Below, in pieces: positions 27,406 through 37,543 of a stretch of 64,000 nt of DNA. The translations under genes were made by a program, and so were the position numbers. The stretch comes from Flavobacteriaceae bacterium HL-DH10 (GTDB taxonomy: Bacteria > Bacteroidota > Bacteroidia > Flavobacteriales > Flavobacteriaceae). Positions within the stretch are counted from its first letter, which is position 1; the number at the start of each line of letters is the position of its first letter. Under the pieces are notes generated by a model. The model was not told where the DNA came from and did no database searches. It was given only the letters and a program-made list of their open reading frames with translations. Location of the stretch: the NCBI GenBank assembly GCA_031826515.1, contig CP134536.1, positions 2,244,001 through 2,308,000 of the forward strand, given 5' to 3'.

Positions 27406-27948
27406 ATGATATTTCAAAATGATTTAATAAAATTCGAGAAGTTGTATAAAGATCATTTTAACTTCTTATGTTTAGTTTCTTTTCAAATCACAAAAGATAG
27501 AGAAGCGGCTAAGGATATTGTTCAGGATTTTTTTATTTATTTATGGAAAAAGGAAAAAAAACTAGAAATTACTGTATCGTTTAATTCTTATGCAACAAGA
27601 GCTGTTAAAAATTTAAGCCTTCAACATATAGAAAAGCTTAAAAGGATTGATTTAAATAAAAGTAAATTATCAATTCCTGAATATGATGAACTTGATTTGT
27701 TTGATAAATCTGAAGAAAAGAAGACATTTAAAATTAGAGAATTAGTCAATCAAATTCCTGAATCTAGAAGAAATATTTTTATCTCACATGTTGTAGACGG
27801 ATTAAGCTATTCTCAAATTGCCGAAAATTATGGAATTTCTATAAATACTGTAAAAACACAAATGAAACGATCTTATGCTTTTTTAAGATCTATTGAGAAT
27901 AGTGATTTAACAGCAGTAATCTTATTGTTCTTATTTTATAGAAATTAA
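27406..27948 (+). CDS. ECF RNA polymerase sigma factor (first set)
   Basis: Sigma-70 family factor of 180 residues with region 2 (about 10-80, ITKDREAAKDIVQDFFIYLW) and region 4 (about 120-170, VDGLSYSQIAENYGISINTV). It is the cytoplasmic output of the SusC-STN/FecR relay and probably activates the adjacent susCD operon. It is divergent from fecR, the usual arrangement for this module in Bacteroidota. It ends 73 bp before the convergent CE12 gene. Confidence 0.92.
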   Translation: MIFQNDLIKFEKLYKDHFNFLCLVSFQITKDREAAKDIVQDFFIYLWKKEKKLEITVSFNSYATRAVKNLSLQHIEKLKRIDLNKSKLSIPEYDELDLFDKSEEKKTFKIRELVNQIPESRRNIFISHVVDGLSYSQIAENYGISINTVKTQMKRSYAFLRSIENSDLTAVILLFLFYRN

Positions 27949-28021
27949 ATAATAGCGAAATTAACCAACAAATCTTTTAGGTACTCAAATTTTAATAATG
28001 ATTAAGCTTAATTTTTAAGTT

Positions 28022-28813
28022 TTATTTTTTAAAATACGGCTTAACAACATGATTTGCCAATTCTAAGTTTTGTTCTATAATACCTTGTAAGACTAATTCA
28101 GCCATTTTTCTTGCTCCAAATTCATTAAAATGTGTATTGTCTTTATAACCATTAGGGTAACGTGGTAATTCTCCTGGTTCAAAGTACATATATAGATATC
28201 TTGAAAATGTAGGTCCTAATTTTTCAAGCAGTTCACGGCTTTTAGTGTCTAAATCTATAAAAGGCACTTGGTATTCTTTTGCTACTTCTGTAACTGCTTT
28301 TAAATAGGGCGCATGCGATTCTAAGACTTTTCCTTTTTTGTCAAATTTCATACGTGTTACTGGAGAAATTAATATTGGATTAGCCTGTTTTGCCTTAGCT
28401 TCATTAATGTATTTGCCTAAATATTTTTTGTAATCTTCGGGAGAGGTGTATCGGTTAGGATGATTTTTAGAGTTGGCAGCATCATTATGTCCAAATTGAA
28501 TTAAAACATAATCTCCAACTTGAAGTGAATCTAAAATAGGTTGCCACCGATTCTCATCTATAAAGGACTTAGTACTTCGACCTCCTTTGGCGTGATTTTC
28601 TATATCTACAGTGTCATCAAAAAAATTAACAAAAGGCATACCCCAACCTTCTTGAGGAAATCTACTGTCATCATATAAACACATGGTAGAATCACCTACA
28701 AGATAAATTTTTACTTTTTTGTTTTGAGAAAACATGAATGTTGTTGATATTAAAAATATCAAAAAGAAGCTAAAAGCTTTTTTATTATTGTTAAAGGAAA
28801 TTTTATTTTTCAT
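28022..28813 (-). CDS. CE12-like SGNH esterase, probable rhamnogalacturonan acetylesterase (1)
   Basis: Secreted deacetylase for acetylated galacturonate in rhamnogalacturonan or homogalacturonan. Signal peptide to about residue 29. The SGNH blocks are all visible: LVGDSTMCLY (Ser nucleophile), HAKGGRSTKSF, LIQFGHNDAA and the C-terminal DNTHFNEFGA (Asp-x-x-His). Length 263. Its start codon overlaps the stop of the preceding alpha/beta hydrolase gene by 11 bp, so it is translationally coupled in the operon GH95 - CE12(2) - hydrolase - CE12(1). Confidence 0.9.
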   Translation of the reverse strand: MKNKISFNNNKKAFSFFLIFLISTTFMFSQNKKVKIYLVGDSTMCLYDDSRFPQEGWGMPFVNFFDDTVDIENHAKGGRSTKSFIDENRWQPILDSLQVGDYVLIQFGHNDAANSKNHPNRYTSPEDYKKYLGKYINEAKAKQANPILISPVTRMKFDKKGKVLESHAPYLKAVTEVAKEYQVPFIDLDTKSRELLEKLGPTFSRYLYMYFEPGELPRYPNGYKDNTHFNEFGARKMAELVLQGIIEQNLELANHVVKPYFKK

Positions 28814-29768
28814 CTTTCAATACTTTGTTTAAAAAATTAACGGTATAACTCAGGGTTGTTTCAAACCAAGGATGCATTAACCAAAAGGAGTGAGGTGTTT
28901 CTGGAATGGTATGTGTTTCATTATAAATGCCATGATTATTTAAAATAGTGAGCATATCATCTCGTCCCGCATGAAAACGTGGTTGTGCACTATTTATAAA
29001 TAAGGTAGGTGGTGTATGTTCATTTACGTACTCCAGAGGTGAAGCCTCTTTCCAATTTTTCCAGTTTTCTTCTTTAGAGCCGTTTAGCCAAATATCAGCC
29101 ATGGATACTTTACCACTTTTAGATTCTGCGGCAGCTTCAGGGTGGATAAAGGATACGACACCGTCTATATTAACATACGCTTGTACAGCATCTGAAATTT
29201 TTGAATCTGGTTCATATAACGATGAGTTTGGTGTTACAGCCAAAAGACCAGCTAACTGTGCTCCAGCTGAGGCACCTAAAACAGCAATTTTATCAGGGTT
29301 AATGTTGTATTTTCTTGCGTGTTTTCGTAACCATACTATGGCATCTTTTAAGTCGTTTACACCAGCAGGATATGGTGCTTCAAAACCTAATCTATAAGCA
29401 ACGGACACTCCTATGTAACCATTTAAAGCTAAATGCTGCGCCATAACACGTTCATTTTCTTTGCTACCAACTAACCAACCGCCACCATGTATTAAAAGGA
29501 CTGCTGGATATGTTTTTTTACCCTTTTCTTTAGGGGCATAAACATCTAATTTCAGTTTTGAAGTGTTTGTTTTTTTATAAACAATGTTCTCTTTATACTT
29601 TATTTTATCTGAAACTAATGGAGTAATAGGTGTAATAAAGGGATAATCCTTTTTTAACTTTTTATATGTTAATTCAATAGTATATGACGGAAATTGTGGC
29701 TTTTCTTGTGCGTAAGCAATTTTACCACAAAGTAAAATCAAACAAAAAATATTAAAAAAATGCTTCAT
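28803..29768 (-). CDS. Secreted alpha/beta hydrolase, probable pectin-related esterase (2)
   Basis: The chosen start is the ATG at 29768, giving the signal peptide MKHFFNIFCLILLCGKIAYA; an upstream in-frame TTG at 29789 overlaps the preceding gene and is unlikely. Motifs LLIHGGGWLVGSK, GASAGAQLAG and PHSFWLMHPW give oxyanion hole, nucleophile Ser and catalytic His of a BD-FAE-like esterase. It is a paralogue of the hydrolase at 19945. Lying between two CE12-type genes, it probably removes acetyl or another ester group from pectin. Confidence 0.85.
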   Translation of the reverse strand: MKHFFNIFCLILLCGKIAYAQEKPQFPSYTIELTYKKLKKDYPFITPITPLVSDKIKYKENIVYKKTNTSKLKLDVYAPKEKGKKTYPAVLLIHGGGWLVGSKENERVMAQHLALNGYIGVSVAYRLGFEAPYPAGVNDLKDAIVWLRKHARKYNINPDKIAVLGASAGAQLAGLLAVTPNSSLYEPDSKISDAVQAYVNIDGVVSFIHPEAAAESKSGKVSMADIWLNGSKEENWKNWKEASPLEYVNEHTPPTLFINSAQPRFHAGRDDMLTILNNHGIYNETHTIPETPHSFWLMHPWFETTLSYTVNFLNKVLKDEK

Positions 29769-29778
29769 AATGTATGTT

Positions 29779-30624
29779 TTAATTTTCAATTACTGAACTT
29801 AGTTCTTGCAGTCCTTCATAAACAAGTCGTGCTATTTCTATAGCTCCTTTGGGCTGAAAATGAGTGTTGTCTTTTTGACCTTTAGGATAAGCTTCATATT
29901 TATTCGCAGGAAGATTCATAAAATAATTTTCAGTCACAAAAGGTTGGCCTTTTTTAGTAAAAAAGTCTCTAGATTTCTTGTTCAAATCTATAAGCATAAC
30001 TTGTAATTCCTTAGCGACATCTTTTGGTGCTTTATCATAATCACCATGCACGTCATTTAAAACACCGTCTTTCCAAGGGTAGTTTCTCGCAACAGGTGTT
30101 AAAATAATAGGAATGGCGCCTTTTTCTCTGGTTTGTGAAACATAAAGCCTTAAAAACTCTTTATAACCCTCGATATTTACATAGCGATCAGTTTGGTCTT
30201 TGGAAGCGTCGTTATGTCCGAATTGCATGATGACGATATCATCTTTTTTAAGATTCTCAAACACAGCACGCCATCTACCTTCTTGAAAAAAGGTGCGGGT
30301 ACTACGCCCGCCTTTCGCTCTATCATCAACTAGAGCACTATCTGTTTTAATGAGATTTGTTAATTGCTTTAAACTATCTGAAGAAAGAAAAGGTTGAAAT
30401 ACTTGTCCCCAACCTGTTTTAGGATATCGGGTTTTCATATAATCTTTACCTATATCATAATCTATTGTATAATCTGTCATAGTGGAATCGCCAATTAAAT
30501 AAATTGTTGTAAAAGCAGGTTCTTTTTCTTCTTCTGTATTTTCTTGCTGTTTGTTAGAATTACAAGAAGAAAAGTTTAGTAAGCATAATATAGCTAAACA
30601 ATAGGTTAAAATTTTAATATCCAT
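29779..30624 (-). CDS. CE12-like SGNH esterase lipoprotein (2)
   Basis: Second rhamnogalacturonan-acetylesterase-type protein. I choose the ATG at 30624 because it gives a lipoprotein signal (MDIKILTYCLAILCLLNFSSC, Cys21 from this start) and a 4-bp gap to the GH95 stop; the open frame itself extends upstream to 30681. SGNH blocks: LIGDSTMTDY, DRAKGGRSTRTF, IMQFGHNDAS and DNTHFQPKGA. It is only moderately similar to the first copy and carries a membrane anchor, so the two may act in different compartments or on different acetyl positions. Confidence 0.88.
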   Translation of the reverse strand: MDIKILTYCLAILCLLNFSSCNSNKQQENTEEEKEPAFTTIYLIGDSTMTDYTIDYDIGKDYMKTRYPKTGWGQVFQPFLSSDSLKQLTNLIKTDSALVDDRAKGGRSTRTFFQEGRWRAVFENLKKDDIVIMQFGHNDASKDQTDRYVNIEGYKEFLRLYVSQTREKGAIPIILTPVARNYPWKDGVLNDVHGDYDKAPKDVAKELQVMLIDLNKKSRDFFTKKGQPFVTENYFMNLPANKYEAYPKGQKDNTHFQPKGAIEIARLVYEGLQELSSVIEN

Positions 30625-30628
30625 AATT

Positions 30629-33097
30629 TTATTTTTTAGCATGAAATTCATAAATCTTGCCTTTTTCAGTCTTAATATCATAAATGTTATATTCTGGAAG
30701 TTCTAAAGGTTTTACTGAAGCTTTATCAGAAATTAGTGGTGTTTTAATATCAGGTGTTTGGTAGAATGTATTTTCGTTCTCTCCAGAAGCTTTGGTCAAG
30801 ACATTTCCATTGGAATCAACCAAAACGTCGGCTGTTCTAAGTCTTAAGTTTCCACCTAATTTCGATTCAATTTTTACTGAATTCAAATGGCTGTTATTCC
30901 AATTTAAATCTACTTCAAAACCACCTCGAGCTACTAGTCCTTTTACTTCCCCCTTGCTCCAAGTGTCAGGTAGAGCAGGTAATAGTTGTAAAGCTTCGTC
31001 ATGAGATTGTATGAGCATTTCTGCAATTCCAGCAGTACAACCAAAGTTGCCATCAATTTGAAAGGGTGGATGTGCATCGAATAAATTTGGGTAGGTGCCA
31101 CCAGATTTAGTACCATCTTCAACTAAAGTAAGTTGCGTTTTTATGAGTTTAAATGCTCGATTTCCGTTAAGCATACGCGCCCAAAAATTAACTTTCCAGC
31201 CCATTGACCATCCTGTAGATACATCGCCTCTGTATTCAAGGGTTTGTTCGGCAGCTTTAAATAAATCAGGGTTTTTAAAAGGTGATATTTGTGCAGAGGG
31301 ATACAAGCCATAAAGGTGTGAAATATGGCGGTGCTTATCATCAGGTTTGTCCCAATCTTTAATCCATTCTTGAAGTTGATTAAGTTTACCAATTTGCATT
31401 GGGGGTAATCTTTTCTTTAATTCTTTAATGGTATCTGAAAAGTCAGAATCTGTATTTAATATTTGCGAAGCCCTAATAACATTACTAAATACATCAAAAA
31501 CCAATTGGTTATCCATGGTTGTACCATAAGTCACGCCAACTCCACTGATATATTTATTTTCGGGTGACATAGATGGTGCTACCACTAACCATTTATTTTT
31601 TGGTTCTTCTTGCAATACATCTGCATAAAATTGTGCAGCCGATTTTAAAATAGGGTAGTACTTGTTTAAAAACTCTTTATCACCAGTAAAGAGGTAATGT
31701 TGCCATAAATGTTGACTTAACCATGCGCCACCCATAGGCCAAAGTCCGTAAAAACCACCATCAACAATACCAGCAATACGCCAAATATCGGTGTTGTGAT
31801 GGATATTCCAACCACGTGCATGATACATGTTTTGAGCACTCTCCTGACCTGTTACCGATAAATCCTCTAACATTGAAAATAAAGGTTGATGTAACTCTGA
31901 AAGATTAGTAACTTCTGCTGGCCAATAATTCATTTCGGTATTAATATTTACCGTGTATTTACTATCCCATGAAGGTGATAATTTATGGTTCCAAATACCT
32001 TGTAAGTTTGCTGGTTGTCCTCCAGGTCTTGAACTGGAAATAAGTAAGTAGCGACCAAATTGGAAATATAACGATACTAATGATAAATCTTCTGCCGTAG
32101 CAAAGTTTTCTAATCGTTTATTAGTTGGTATTTTATCGTTTATGTTTTCGCCCAATTCAAGAGATACACGGTTAAAAAGTTTTTGATAATCTTCAATATG
32201 GGCTTGTTTTAGTGTAGCAAAAGATTTTGATTGACTTTGTTCTAAATGAGTTTTTGCACTTTGTTCAGCAGAATTACTTAAATCTTTATAATTTTTAAAA
32301 TTGGTGCCAATACTTACTAATAAAGTAACTTCATCTGCATTTTTTATTTCAATATTTTCTTCATTTTCAATCAATTCTCCGCCATCAAGTTTTGGAGCAA
32401 CCAATGTGGTAAACTTTATTTTTCCTTCTTTATTATCTACATTTCCACTGGTTCCTGCTAAGGTGATAATTCCATTTTCATATGAAATAGAATGCTCAAC
32501 TTGAGGGCTGTCCATAGATAAATTAAAACTTAAGCTTTTAGGCTTACTAGTTGTAAGATGAACAACCATAACTTGGTCTGGAAAAGACACAAAATACTCT
32601 CTTTGGTAATCCACACCATTATTTGTATAAGTAACTGTAGAAACAGCATTTCCTATATCTAAAGTTCTTTTGTAATTAGTAGTATTTTGATGGTTTGAAA
32701 AATTTAAATTTAAGTTACCTACTGTTTGGTATGGCATGCCGTAATTATTGTCTTCTTCAGCAGCTCTAGGAAATACGCTATTAGCCATTTCTTGAGCCTC
32801 TTTGTATTTTCCACTAAACAATAAGGTTCTTATAGCTTCAACTTCTTTGTAATAATCTTTTGGTACATTGTTTCCTGGTTCACCTGCCCAAACAGTTTCT
32901 TCATTTAGTTGAATTTTATCGTACTCAATTCCACCAAAAAGCATACCTCCAATACGACCGTTTCCAATAGGTAAAGCTTCATTCCAATTGTTCGCAGCAC
33001 TTTCATACCATAATGTATTATTGTTTTGCGCCTTTACAAATGTTGTAATTAGTATTACAAAGTATAGGATTTTGTATTTTTTGAAACTACTTTTCAT
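30629..33097 (-). CDS. GH95 alpha-L-fucosidase / alpha-L-galactosidase
   Basis: Periplasmic inverting exo-glycosidase of 822 residues with signal peptide (VKAQ, about residue 23). N-terminal beta-sandwich ([19 protein letters not shown]), then the (alpha/alpha)6 barrel with [15 protein letters not shown] and WGMGW-type segment ([16 protein letters not shown]), and [18 protein letters not shown] near the C-terminal domain, all characteristic of GH95. Substrates in pectin would be alpha-L-fucose or alpha-L-galactose on rhamnogalacturonan side chains or co-occurring xyloglucan. First gene of the four-gene esterase operon, since 87 bp separate it from the gene upstream. Confidence 0.92.
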   Translation of the reverse strand: MKSSFKKYKILYFVILITTFVKAQNNNTLWYESAANNWNEALPIGNGRIGGMLFGGIEYDKIQLNEETVWAGEPGNNVPKDYYKEVEAIRTLLFSGKYKEAQEMANSVFPRAAEEDNNYGMPYQTVGNLNLNFSNHQNTTNYKRTLDIGNAVSTVTYTNNGVDYQREYFVSFPDQVMVVHLTTSKPKSLSFNLSMDSPQVEHSISYENGIITLAGTSGNVDNKEGKIKFTTLVAPKLDGGELIENEENIEIKNADEVTLLVSIGTNFKNYKDLSNSAEQSAKTHLEQSQSKSFATLKQAHIEDYQKLFNRVSLELGENINDKIPTNKRLENFATAEDLSLVSLYFQFGRYLLISSSRPGGQPANLQGIWNHKLSPSWDSKYTVNINTEMNYWPAEVTNLSELHQPLFSMLEDLSVTGQESAQNMYHARGWNIHHNTDIWRIAGIVDGGFYGLWPMGGAWLSQHLWQHYLFTGDKEFLNKYYPILKSAAQFYADVLQEEPKNKWLVVAPSMSPENKYISGVGVTYGTTMDNQLVFDVFSNVIRASQILNTDSDFSDTIKELKKRLPPMQIGKLNQLQEWIKDWDKPDDKHRHISHLYGLYPSAQISPFKNPDLFKAAEQTLEYRGDVSTGWSMGWKVNFWARMLNGNRAFKLIKTQLTLVEDGTKSGGTYPNLFDAHPPFQIDGNFGCTAGIAEMLIQSHDEALQLLPALPDTWSKGEVKGLVARGGFEVDLNWNNSHLNSVKIESKLGGNLRLRTADVLVDSNGNVLTKASGENENTFYQTPDIKTPLISDKASVKPLELPEYNIYDIKTEKGKIYEFHAKK

Positions 33098-33184
33098 CTG
33101 TTTATATCTATTGCTTTTTAATGCTCAGATGGTGCTTCCATAATTATGCTTTTAAGTGTTAAAAGTATTTTTAATATGGATGGT

Positions 33185-34096
33185 TCATTTTATTATGTTT
33201 ATTTCTTTCAACCATTTAGTACAAATAGTTTTCCATTCATCTGTTAAAGACGATGCATTATAAATGCCAATGTTGTGCTTCCCTTTAGGAAATATATGAA
33301 GAGAGCCTTTAACCTCATGCTTCATCATCTGTTCATAAAACAGTAAACTATTCATAGGGTTTACAGTGGGGTCATTTTGAGCATGAAACAGAATGGTAGG
33401 CGGTGTGTTTTTGGTGACATGAAATTCATTTGAATATTCATGAATATTTTCTGATGTAGCATGCTCTCCTAAAAAATTCCCAAGACTACCTTTATGTGTA
33501 TAGTCGCCTAAACTAATTACAGGAGATACTAAAATCATAAAATTTGGTTTGAATTTATAGGAGTCCAGATTGTCATTTATTTTAGATAAATCATCATCAT
33601 GTGTCGCTATAGTTGAAGCTAAATGACCACCAGCCGAAGCACCAAACACACCAACTTTGTTAACATCTAAATGCCACTTCTCTGCATTAAGTCTAATTAA
33701 TTTTAAAGCACGTTGGGTATCTTGTATAGGGCCATTTTCACTAATTATTAAATCTGGTGAAGTTGGAAGTCTGTAAAGAAGTACAAAGGCTGTTATGCCT
33801 TGTGTATTAAACCATTTTGCTAACTGTATGCCACCAAGATTATATGTAAGATGGTGATAACCTCCCGAAGGTAAAATTAAAATACTACTACCATTTTGTT
33901 CTTCTTTTGGTGGGAAAAACGACAACATATTAGGTGAAGAAACTTGAGTGATACGTTCCCGTTCTTCAATATGTTTTAGGGTTAAGCCTTTAGAGTTTGG
34001 TATTTTGCCTTCTGGCCATAAAGGGGTGACTTCTTGAGCAGAAAGTATTGGAGAAGAGAATAAGCTTAATGATATTAAGAACAAAAAAAATCTCAT
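33185..34096 (-). CDS. Secreted alpha/beta hydrolase, probable carbohydrate esterase (3)
   Basis: 303 residues with a signal peptide to about residue 20. The oxyanion region is LILPSGGYHHLTYN, the nucleophile elbow GASAGGHLAS and the catalytic His region KGKHNIGIYN. It resembles the BD-FAE/xylan acetylesterase group more than the other two hydrolases here. Its start lies 3 bp after the GH28 stop, so the two are co-transcribed. The ester removed is unknown. Confidence 0.83.
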   Translation of the reverse strand: MRFFLFLISLSLFSSPILSAQEVTPLWPEGKIPNSKGLTLKHIEERERITQVSSPNMLSFFPPKEEQNGSSILILPSGGYHHLTYNLGGIQLAKWFNTQGITAFVLLYRLPTSPDLIISENGPIQDTQRALKLIRLNAEKWHLDVNKVGVFGASAGGHLASTIATHDDDLSKINDNLDSYKFKPNFMILVSPVISLGDYTHKGSLGNFLGEHATSENIHEYSNEFHVTKNTPPTILFHAQNDPTVNPMNSLLFYEQMMKHEVKGSLHIFPKGKHNIGIYNASSLTDEWKTICTKWLKEINIIK

Positions 34097-34099
34097 AAT

Positions 34100-35794
34100 T
34101 TATAGTTTTATAGTGTTTTTAAGTACTTCGTCTCCTCTTATAATTTGTTCTTTTGGATTTGAAAAATCTTTTTTATCAAATTGAATGTTTTCACTTTTTG
34201 TTCCTAAAATTTTCACAGGTAATTTACTGTTTTTAAAGGCAAAGTCGGTCACAATAATATTTTTACTGTTATATAAAGTAAGTGCATAACCATTGGAAGC
34301 AGTAATATTTACATTTGATAAAGTAATACCTTCTGCATCAATAGCAGTAATACCTTTTTTAGTTTCAAAAACGGAGTTTTTAAGTGATACATTTTTTAGG
34401 CTCATTTCTGGTAGTCCCATAAAAAACACAGCTGTGTTAGAGTTTGATACTCTTATGTTTTGCATGTGTATGTTTTTAAAAGAAGGGGTTTTTTCGGTTA
34501 CCGCCATTAGAGTTTCGTCTCGTTTTTCATCGTCGGCATTTTGATCGTCTTCCAAAACAGGCGAGTTACCTCCGTAAAACATATTAAACCGTATAGCTTC
34601 GGTTGGAATATGTATCATATCAATATTAGAAATATAAATATTTTCAACAATGCCACCTCTTCCACGAGTGCTTTTAAATCGTAAACCAACATCTGTACCA
34701 ATAAAAGTGCAATTAGAAACATGCACATTTTTAACACCACCAGACATTTCGCTACCAATAACAAATCCACCATGAGCATGATATACGATGTTGTTTTTTA
34801 CGATAACATTTTCGGTAGGCATACCTCGATCTCTGCCATCTTTATCTTTGCCCGATTTAAAGCAAATAGCATCATCACCAACGTCGAAAGTGTTATTGTA
34901 AACCAAAGCATTTTTACAGGATTCTAGATCTAAACCATCACCGTTCTGCGAATACCATGGGTTTTTTACGTTAAGATTTCTAATAATGACGTCTTCACAC
35001 ATTAAAGGATGGATGTTCCATGCCGGTGAATTTTGAAATGTTGGGCCATCTAAGAGAACTTTTTTACAGCTTACAATACTTACCATAACCGGACGAAGAA
35101 AATCTTTTACTGATTGTAATTCGTCATCGTTTATTAAGTCTGGAACATTAAAATTAGTACTACTTTCATATCCTTTTTTTGAGCTTTGAGACGGGAACCA
35201 AATTTTACCATTTTGAGATAAAACACCACCTGAATTAACAAGGTTTTTCCATTGGCTATCTGTCATTTTACTTCTTTTTACAGGACGCCATGCATCACCG
35301 CTGCCATCAATAGTACCATGGCCAGTAATAGCTATATTTTCAACGTTGTTAGCGTTAATTGGTGATATGCACCTAACTGTATTTAAGCCTTCAAAACTTG
35401 TTTTAACAATTGGGTAATCATCAAAATCATCACTAAATACAATTAAAGCACCATCTTCCAAATGCAAATTTATATTACTTTTAAATGTAATAGGGCCAGT
35501 AAGCCAAATACCTCGTGGCACAATAATTTGACCACCACCTTTAATGGATACATCATTTATAGCCTTTGCAAAGGCGTCTGTATTTTTAACGATTCCACCT
35601 GTAATGGCTCCAAAGTCTGTAATACTTACTTGATAATCGGGAAAACTGGTTGTATTTACTTTTGGCATTGAAAATTCGATACCTTCATAAATATTGGTTT
35701 CATTAATAGAGATAATATTTTTTTGGGCACTTATAGGTAGTGTAATTGCCAAAATTATCAGTACTAAAAAAGTGTGTAACTGTATATTTTTCAT
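34100..35794 (-). CDS. GH28 polygalacturonase-family enzyme (1)
   Basis: Right-handed beta-helix hydrolase of 564 residues with signal peptide (PISAQ, residue 23). GH28 active-site motifs: QNGDGLDLES, FDVGDDAICFKSGKD (catalytic Asp pair), AHGGFVIGSEMSGGV (His) and RFKSTRGRGG. Exo-acting GH28 enzymes on galacturonan or rhamnogalacturonan carry an N-terminal domain like the one here (FGAITGGIVKNTDAFAKAIN). It lies 4 bp after the GH43 stop, in the operon GH43-GH28-hydrolase. Confidence 0.92.
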   Translation of the reverse strand: MKNIQLHTFLVLIILAITLPISAQKNIISINETNIYEGIEFSMPKVNTTSFPDYQVSITDFGAITGGIVKNTDAFAKAINDVSIKGGGQIIVPRGIWLTGPITFKSNINLHLEDGALIVFSDDFDDYPIVKTSFEGLNTVRCISPINANNVENIAITGHGTIDGSGDAWRPVKRSKMTDSQWKNLVNSGGVLSQNGKIWFPSQSSKKGYESSTNFNVPDLINDDELQSVKDFLRPVMVSIVSCKKVLLDGPTFQNSPAWNIHPLMCEDVIIRNLNVKNPWYSQNGDGLDLESCKNALVYNNTFDVGDDAICFKSGKDKDGRDRGMPTENVIVKNNIVYHAHGGFVIGSEMSGGVKNVHVSNCTFIGTDVGLRFKSTRGRGGIVENIYISNIDMIHIPTEAIRFNMFYGGNSPVLEDDQNADDEKRDETLMAVTEKTPSFKNIHMQNIRVSNSNTAVFFMGLPEMSLKNVSLKNSVFETKKGITAIDAEGITLSNVNITASNGYALTLYNSKNIIVTDFAFKNSKLPVKILGTKSENIQFDKKDFSNPKEQIIRGDEVLKNTIKL

Positions 35795-35798
35795 TTGT

Positions 35799-37430
35799 TT
35801 ATTTGGTAATTTTAAAGTATTCTACATCGGCATAACCACCACGTTTTGCTTCTTGAGCGCTAACACTAAATAAACCCACTTTGGCACCAATCCATTTTCC
35901 TGGCTGTGCTTTAAAAGGTTTACCTATTTTCTTGAATTTTTTCCCGTTTTCTGAATATAAAAATTGACACATAGCATCTGGAGCCGATACTTCAACTTTA
36001 AAATAAGCAGAATTTGATTTTAAACGTTTTTCATCATTTATTTTTTCATCAGCACCTTTTATTGCCAAAATAGCTTCAGTTTGTTTAATAAAATAACCTT
36101 TATCATCGTGTGAAATACTTAAAGTAGCATAATCCATTCCCATAATAATTAGACCAGCAGTTTTACCACTTTTTGCTTCCTCTGGAACTAAAGTAATTTT
36201 AGTTGAAGCTGTAAAGTTTGGTGCAGGAAATTTTTGAAGTAATAAGTTAGGAACCATCCATAGGTTTTCTGAATCTTCAACAGATTTAATTGAGAACAAC
36301 CTTAAATAATCATTTCCTGGAAGTTTTGCATGCCAAACAACATTAGAATTTGCTTGCCATTGCCATTGCAGTCCAATATTAAAACCATCAAAAACATCTG
36401 TTTCAACAGGTGTTTCAATAGGATATGTTTTACCAACATTTGGTTTTTTATGAGACATTACAGGCTCTCCAATACCATTTTTATCAAAATCTTGTCCCAT
36501 AACTGGCCAGTCATTTTTCCAAGACATAGGTTGTAAGTGAACAATTCGACCATAAGCATCTACATCCTGAAAATGATAAAACCAAGATTCACCATCAGGA
36601 GTATCTACCCAAGCACCTTGATGAGGACCATTAATTTTTGTGCTACCTTGTTCTAATACCACTTTTCTTTCGTAAGGACCATAAACGTTTTTAGACCTTA
36701 AAATAACTTGCCAACCAGTAGAAACACCACCAGCAGGAGCAAAAATATAGTAATAACCATTTCGTTTGTAAAATTTAGAACCTTCAATAGTATCATCGAT
36801 ATCGTGTCCATCGTATACATGAATGCCGGCATCTATTACTTTAGTGCCTTCTGGATTCATTTTATTAACGGATAATAAACTTTTAACACCAGCGCGACTT
36901 CCTGCATAGGCATGTACTAAATAAGCATCACCATTATCATCCCAAAGCGGACAAGTATCTATAAGTCCTTTGCCTTCCATAACTAATATAGGTTTGTCCC
37001 ATACGCCATAAGGATCTTTTGTTTTTACCATATAAACACCAAAGTCTGGATCGCCCCAAAAAATGTAAATTTCACCTTTATGGTAACGAATAGCGGGAGC
37101 CCAAACACCATTACCGTGTTGAGGTATGTTAAAAGTTTCTGCTGGTACTTGTTCTAGTAAAGCATAGTTTATTAATTTCCAGTTTACCATATCTTTAGAA
37201 TGTAGTATTGGTAATCCTGGAGCGGTATTAAAGCTAGAAGCTGTCATGTAATAGTCGTCTCCAACTCTTACAACATCAGGGTCTGAGTAATCGGCGTGTA
37301 AAATTGGATTTTTATAAGTGCCATTGCCTTGATCGCTTACCCAAACATCAGAAACGTAAGGGGGTTGATTTTGAGCAAATGTTAAGGTTGTAAATATTAC
37401 GAGTGATAATAGGATTTTTATAAATTTCAT
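35799..37430 (-). CDS. GH43 glycosidase with C-terminal beta-sandwich
   Basis: Arabinofuranosidase/xylosidase/galactosidase-type enzyme of 543 residues with signal peptide (FAQ, residue 19). The five-bladed propeller carries the three acids: Asp in HADYSDPDVV, Asp in GLIDTCPLWD and Glu in DDTIEGSKFY. Residues about 340-543 form a concanavalin-like domain with IGLQWQWQANSN and ending in YADVEYFKI, as in GH43 subfamily 12-like proteins. Substrate specificity in GH43 cannot be settled from sequence by eye. The protein would act on side chains released from pectin. Confidence 0.9.
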   Translation of the reverse strand: MKFIKILLSLVIFTTLTFAQNQPPYVSDVWVSDQGNGTYKNPILHADYSDPDVVRVGDDYYMTASSFNTAPGLPILHSKDMVNWKLINYALLEQVPAETFNIPQHGNGVWAPAIRYHKGEIYIFWGDPDFGVYMVKTKDPYGVWDKPILVMEGKGLIDTCPLWDDNGDAYLVHAYAGSRAGVKSLLSVNKMNPEGTKVIDAGIHVYDGHDIDDTIEGSKFYKRNGYYYIFAPAGGVSTGWQVILRSKNVYGPYERKVVLEQGSTKINGPHQGAWVDTPDGESWFYHFQDVDAYGRIVHLQPMSWKNDWPVMGQDFDKNGIGEPVMSHKKPNVGKTYPIETPVETDVFDGFNIGLQWQWQANSNVVWHAKLPGNDYLRLFSIKSVEDSENLWMVPNLLLQKFPAPNFTASTKITLVPEEAKSGKTAGLIIMGMDYATLSISHDDKGYFIKQTEAILAIKGADEKINDEKRLKSNSAYFKVEVSAPDAMCQFLYSENGKKFKKIGKPFKAQPGKWIGAKVGLFSVSAQEAKRGGYADVEYFKITK

Positions 37431-37543
37431 TTATATCTGTTTTGTTGTGTTAGGAGTAGGAGTGAAAAGTCCATAGCAAAACGCGAGCGAGGATTTGTAA
37501 TGAAAATCCTGACTCTAGAGGTAATGCCCTAATTCATGTTGTT

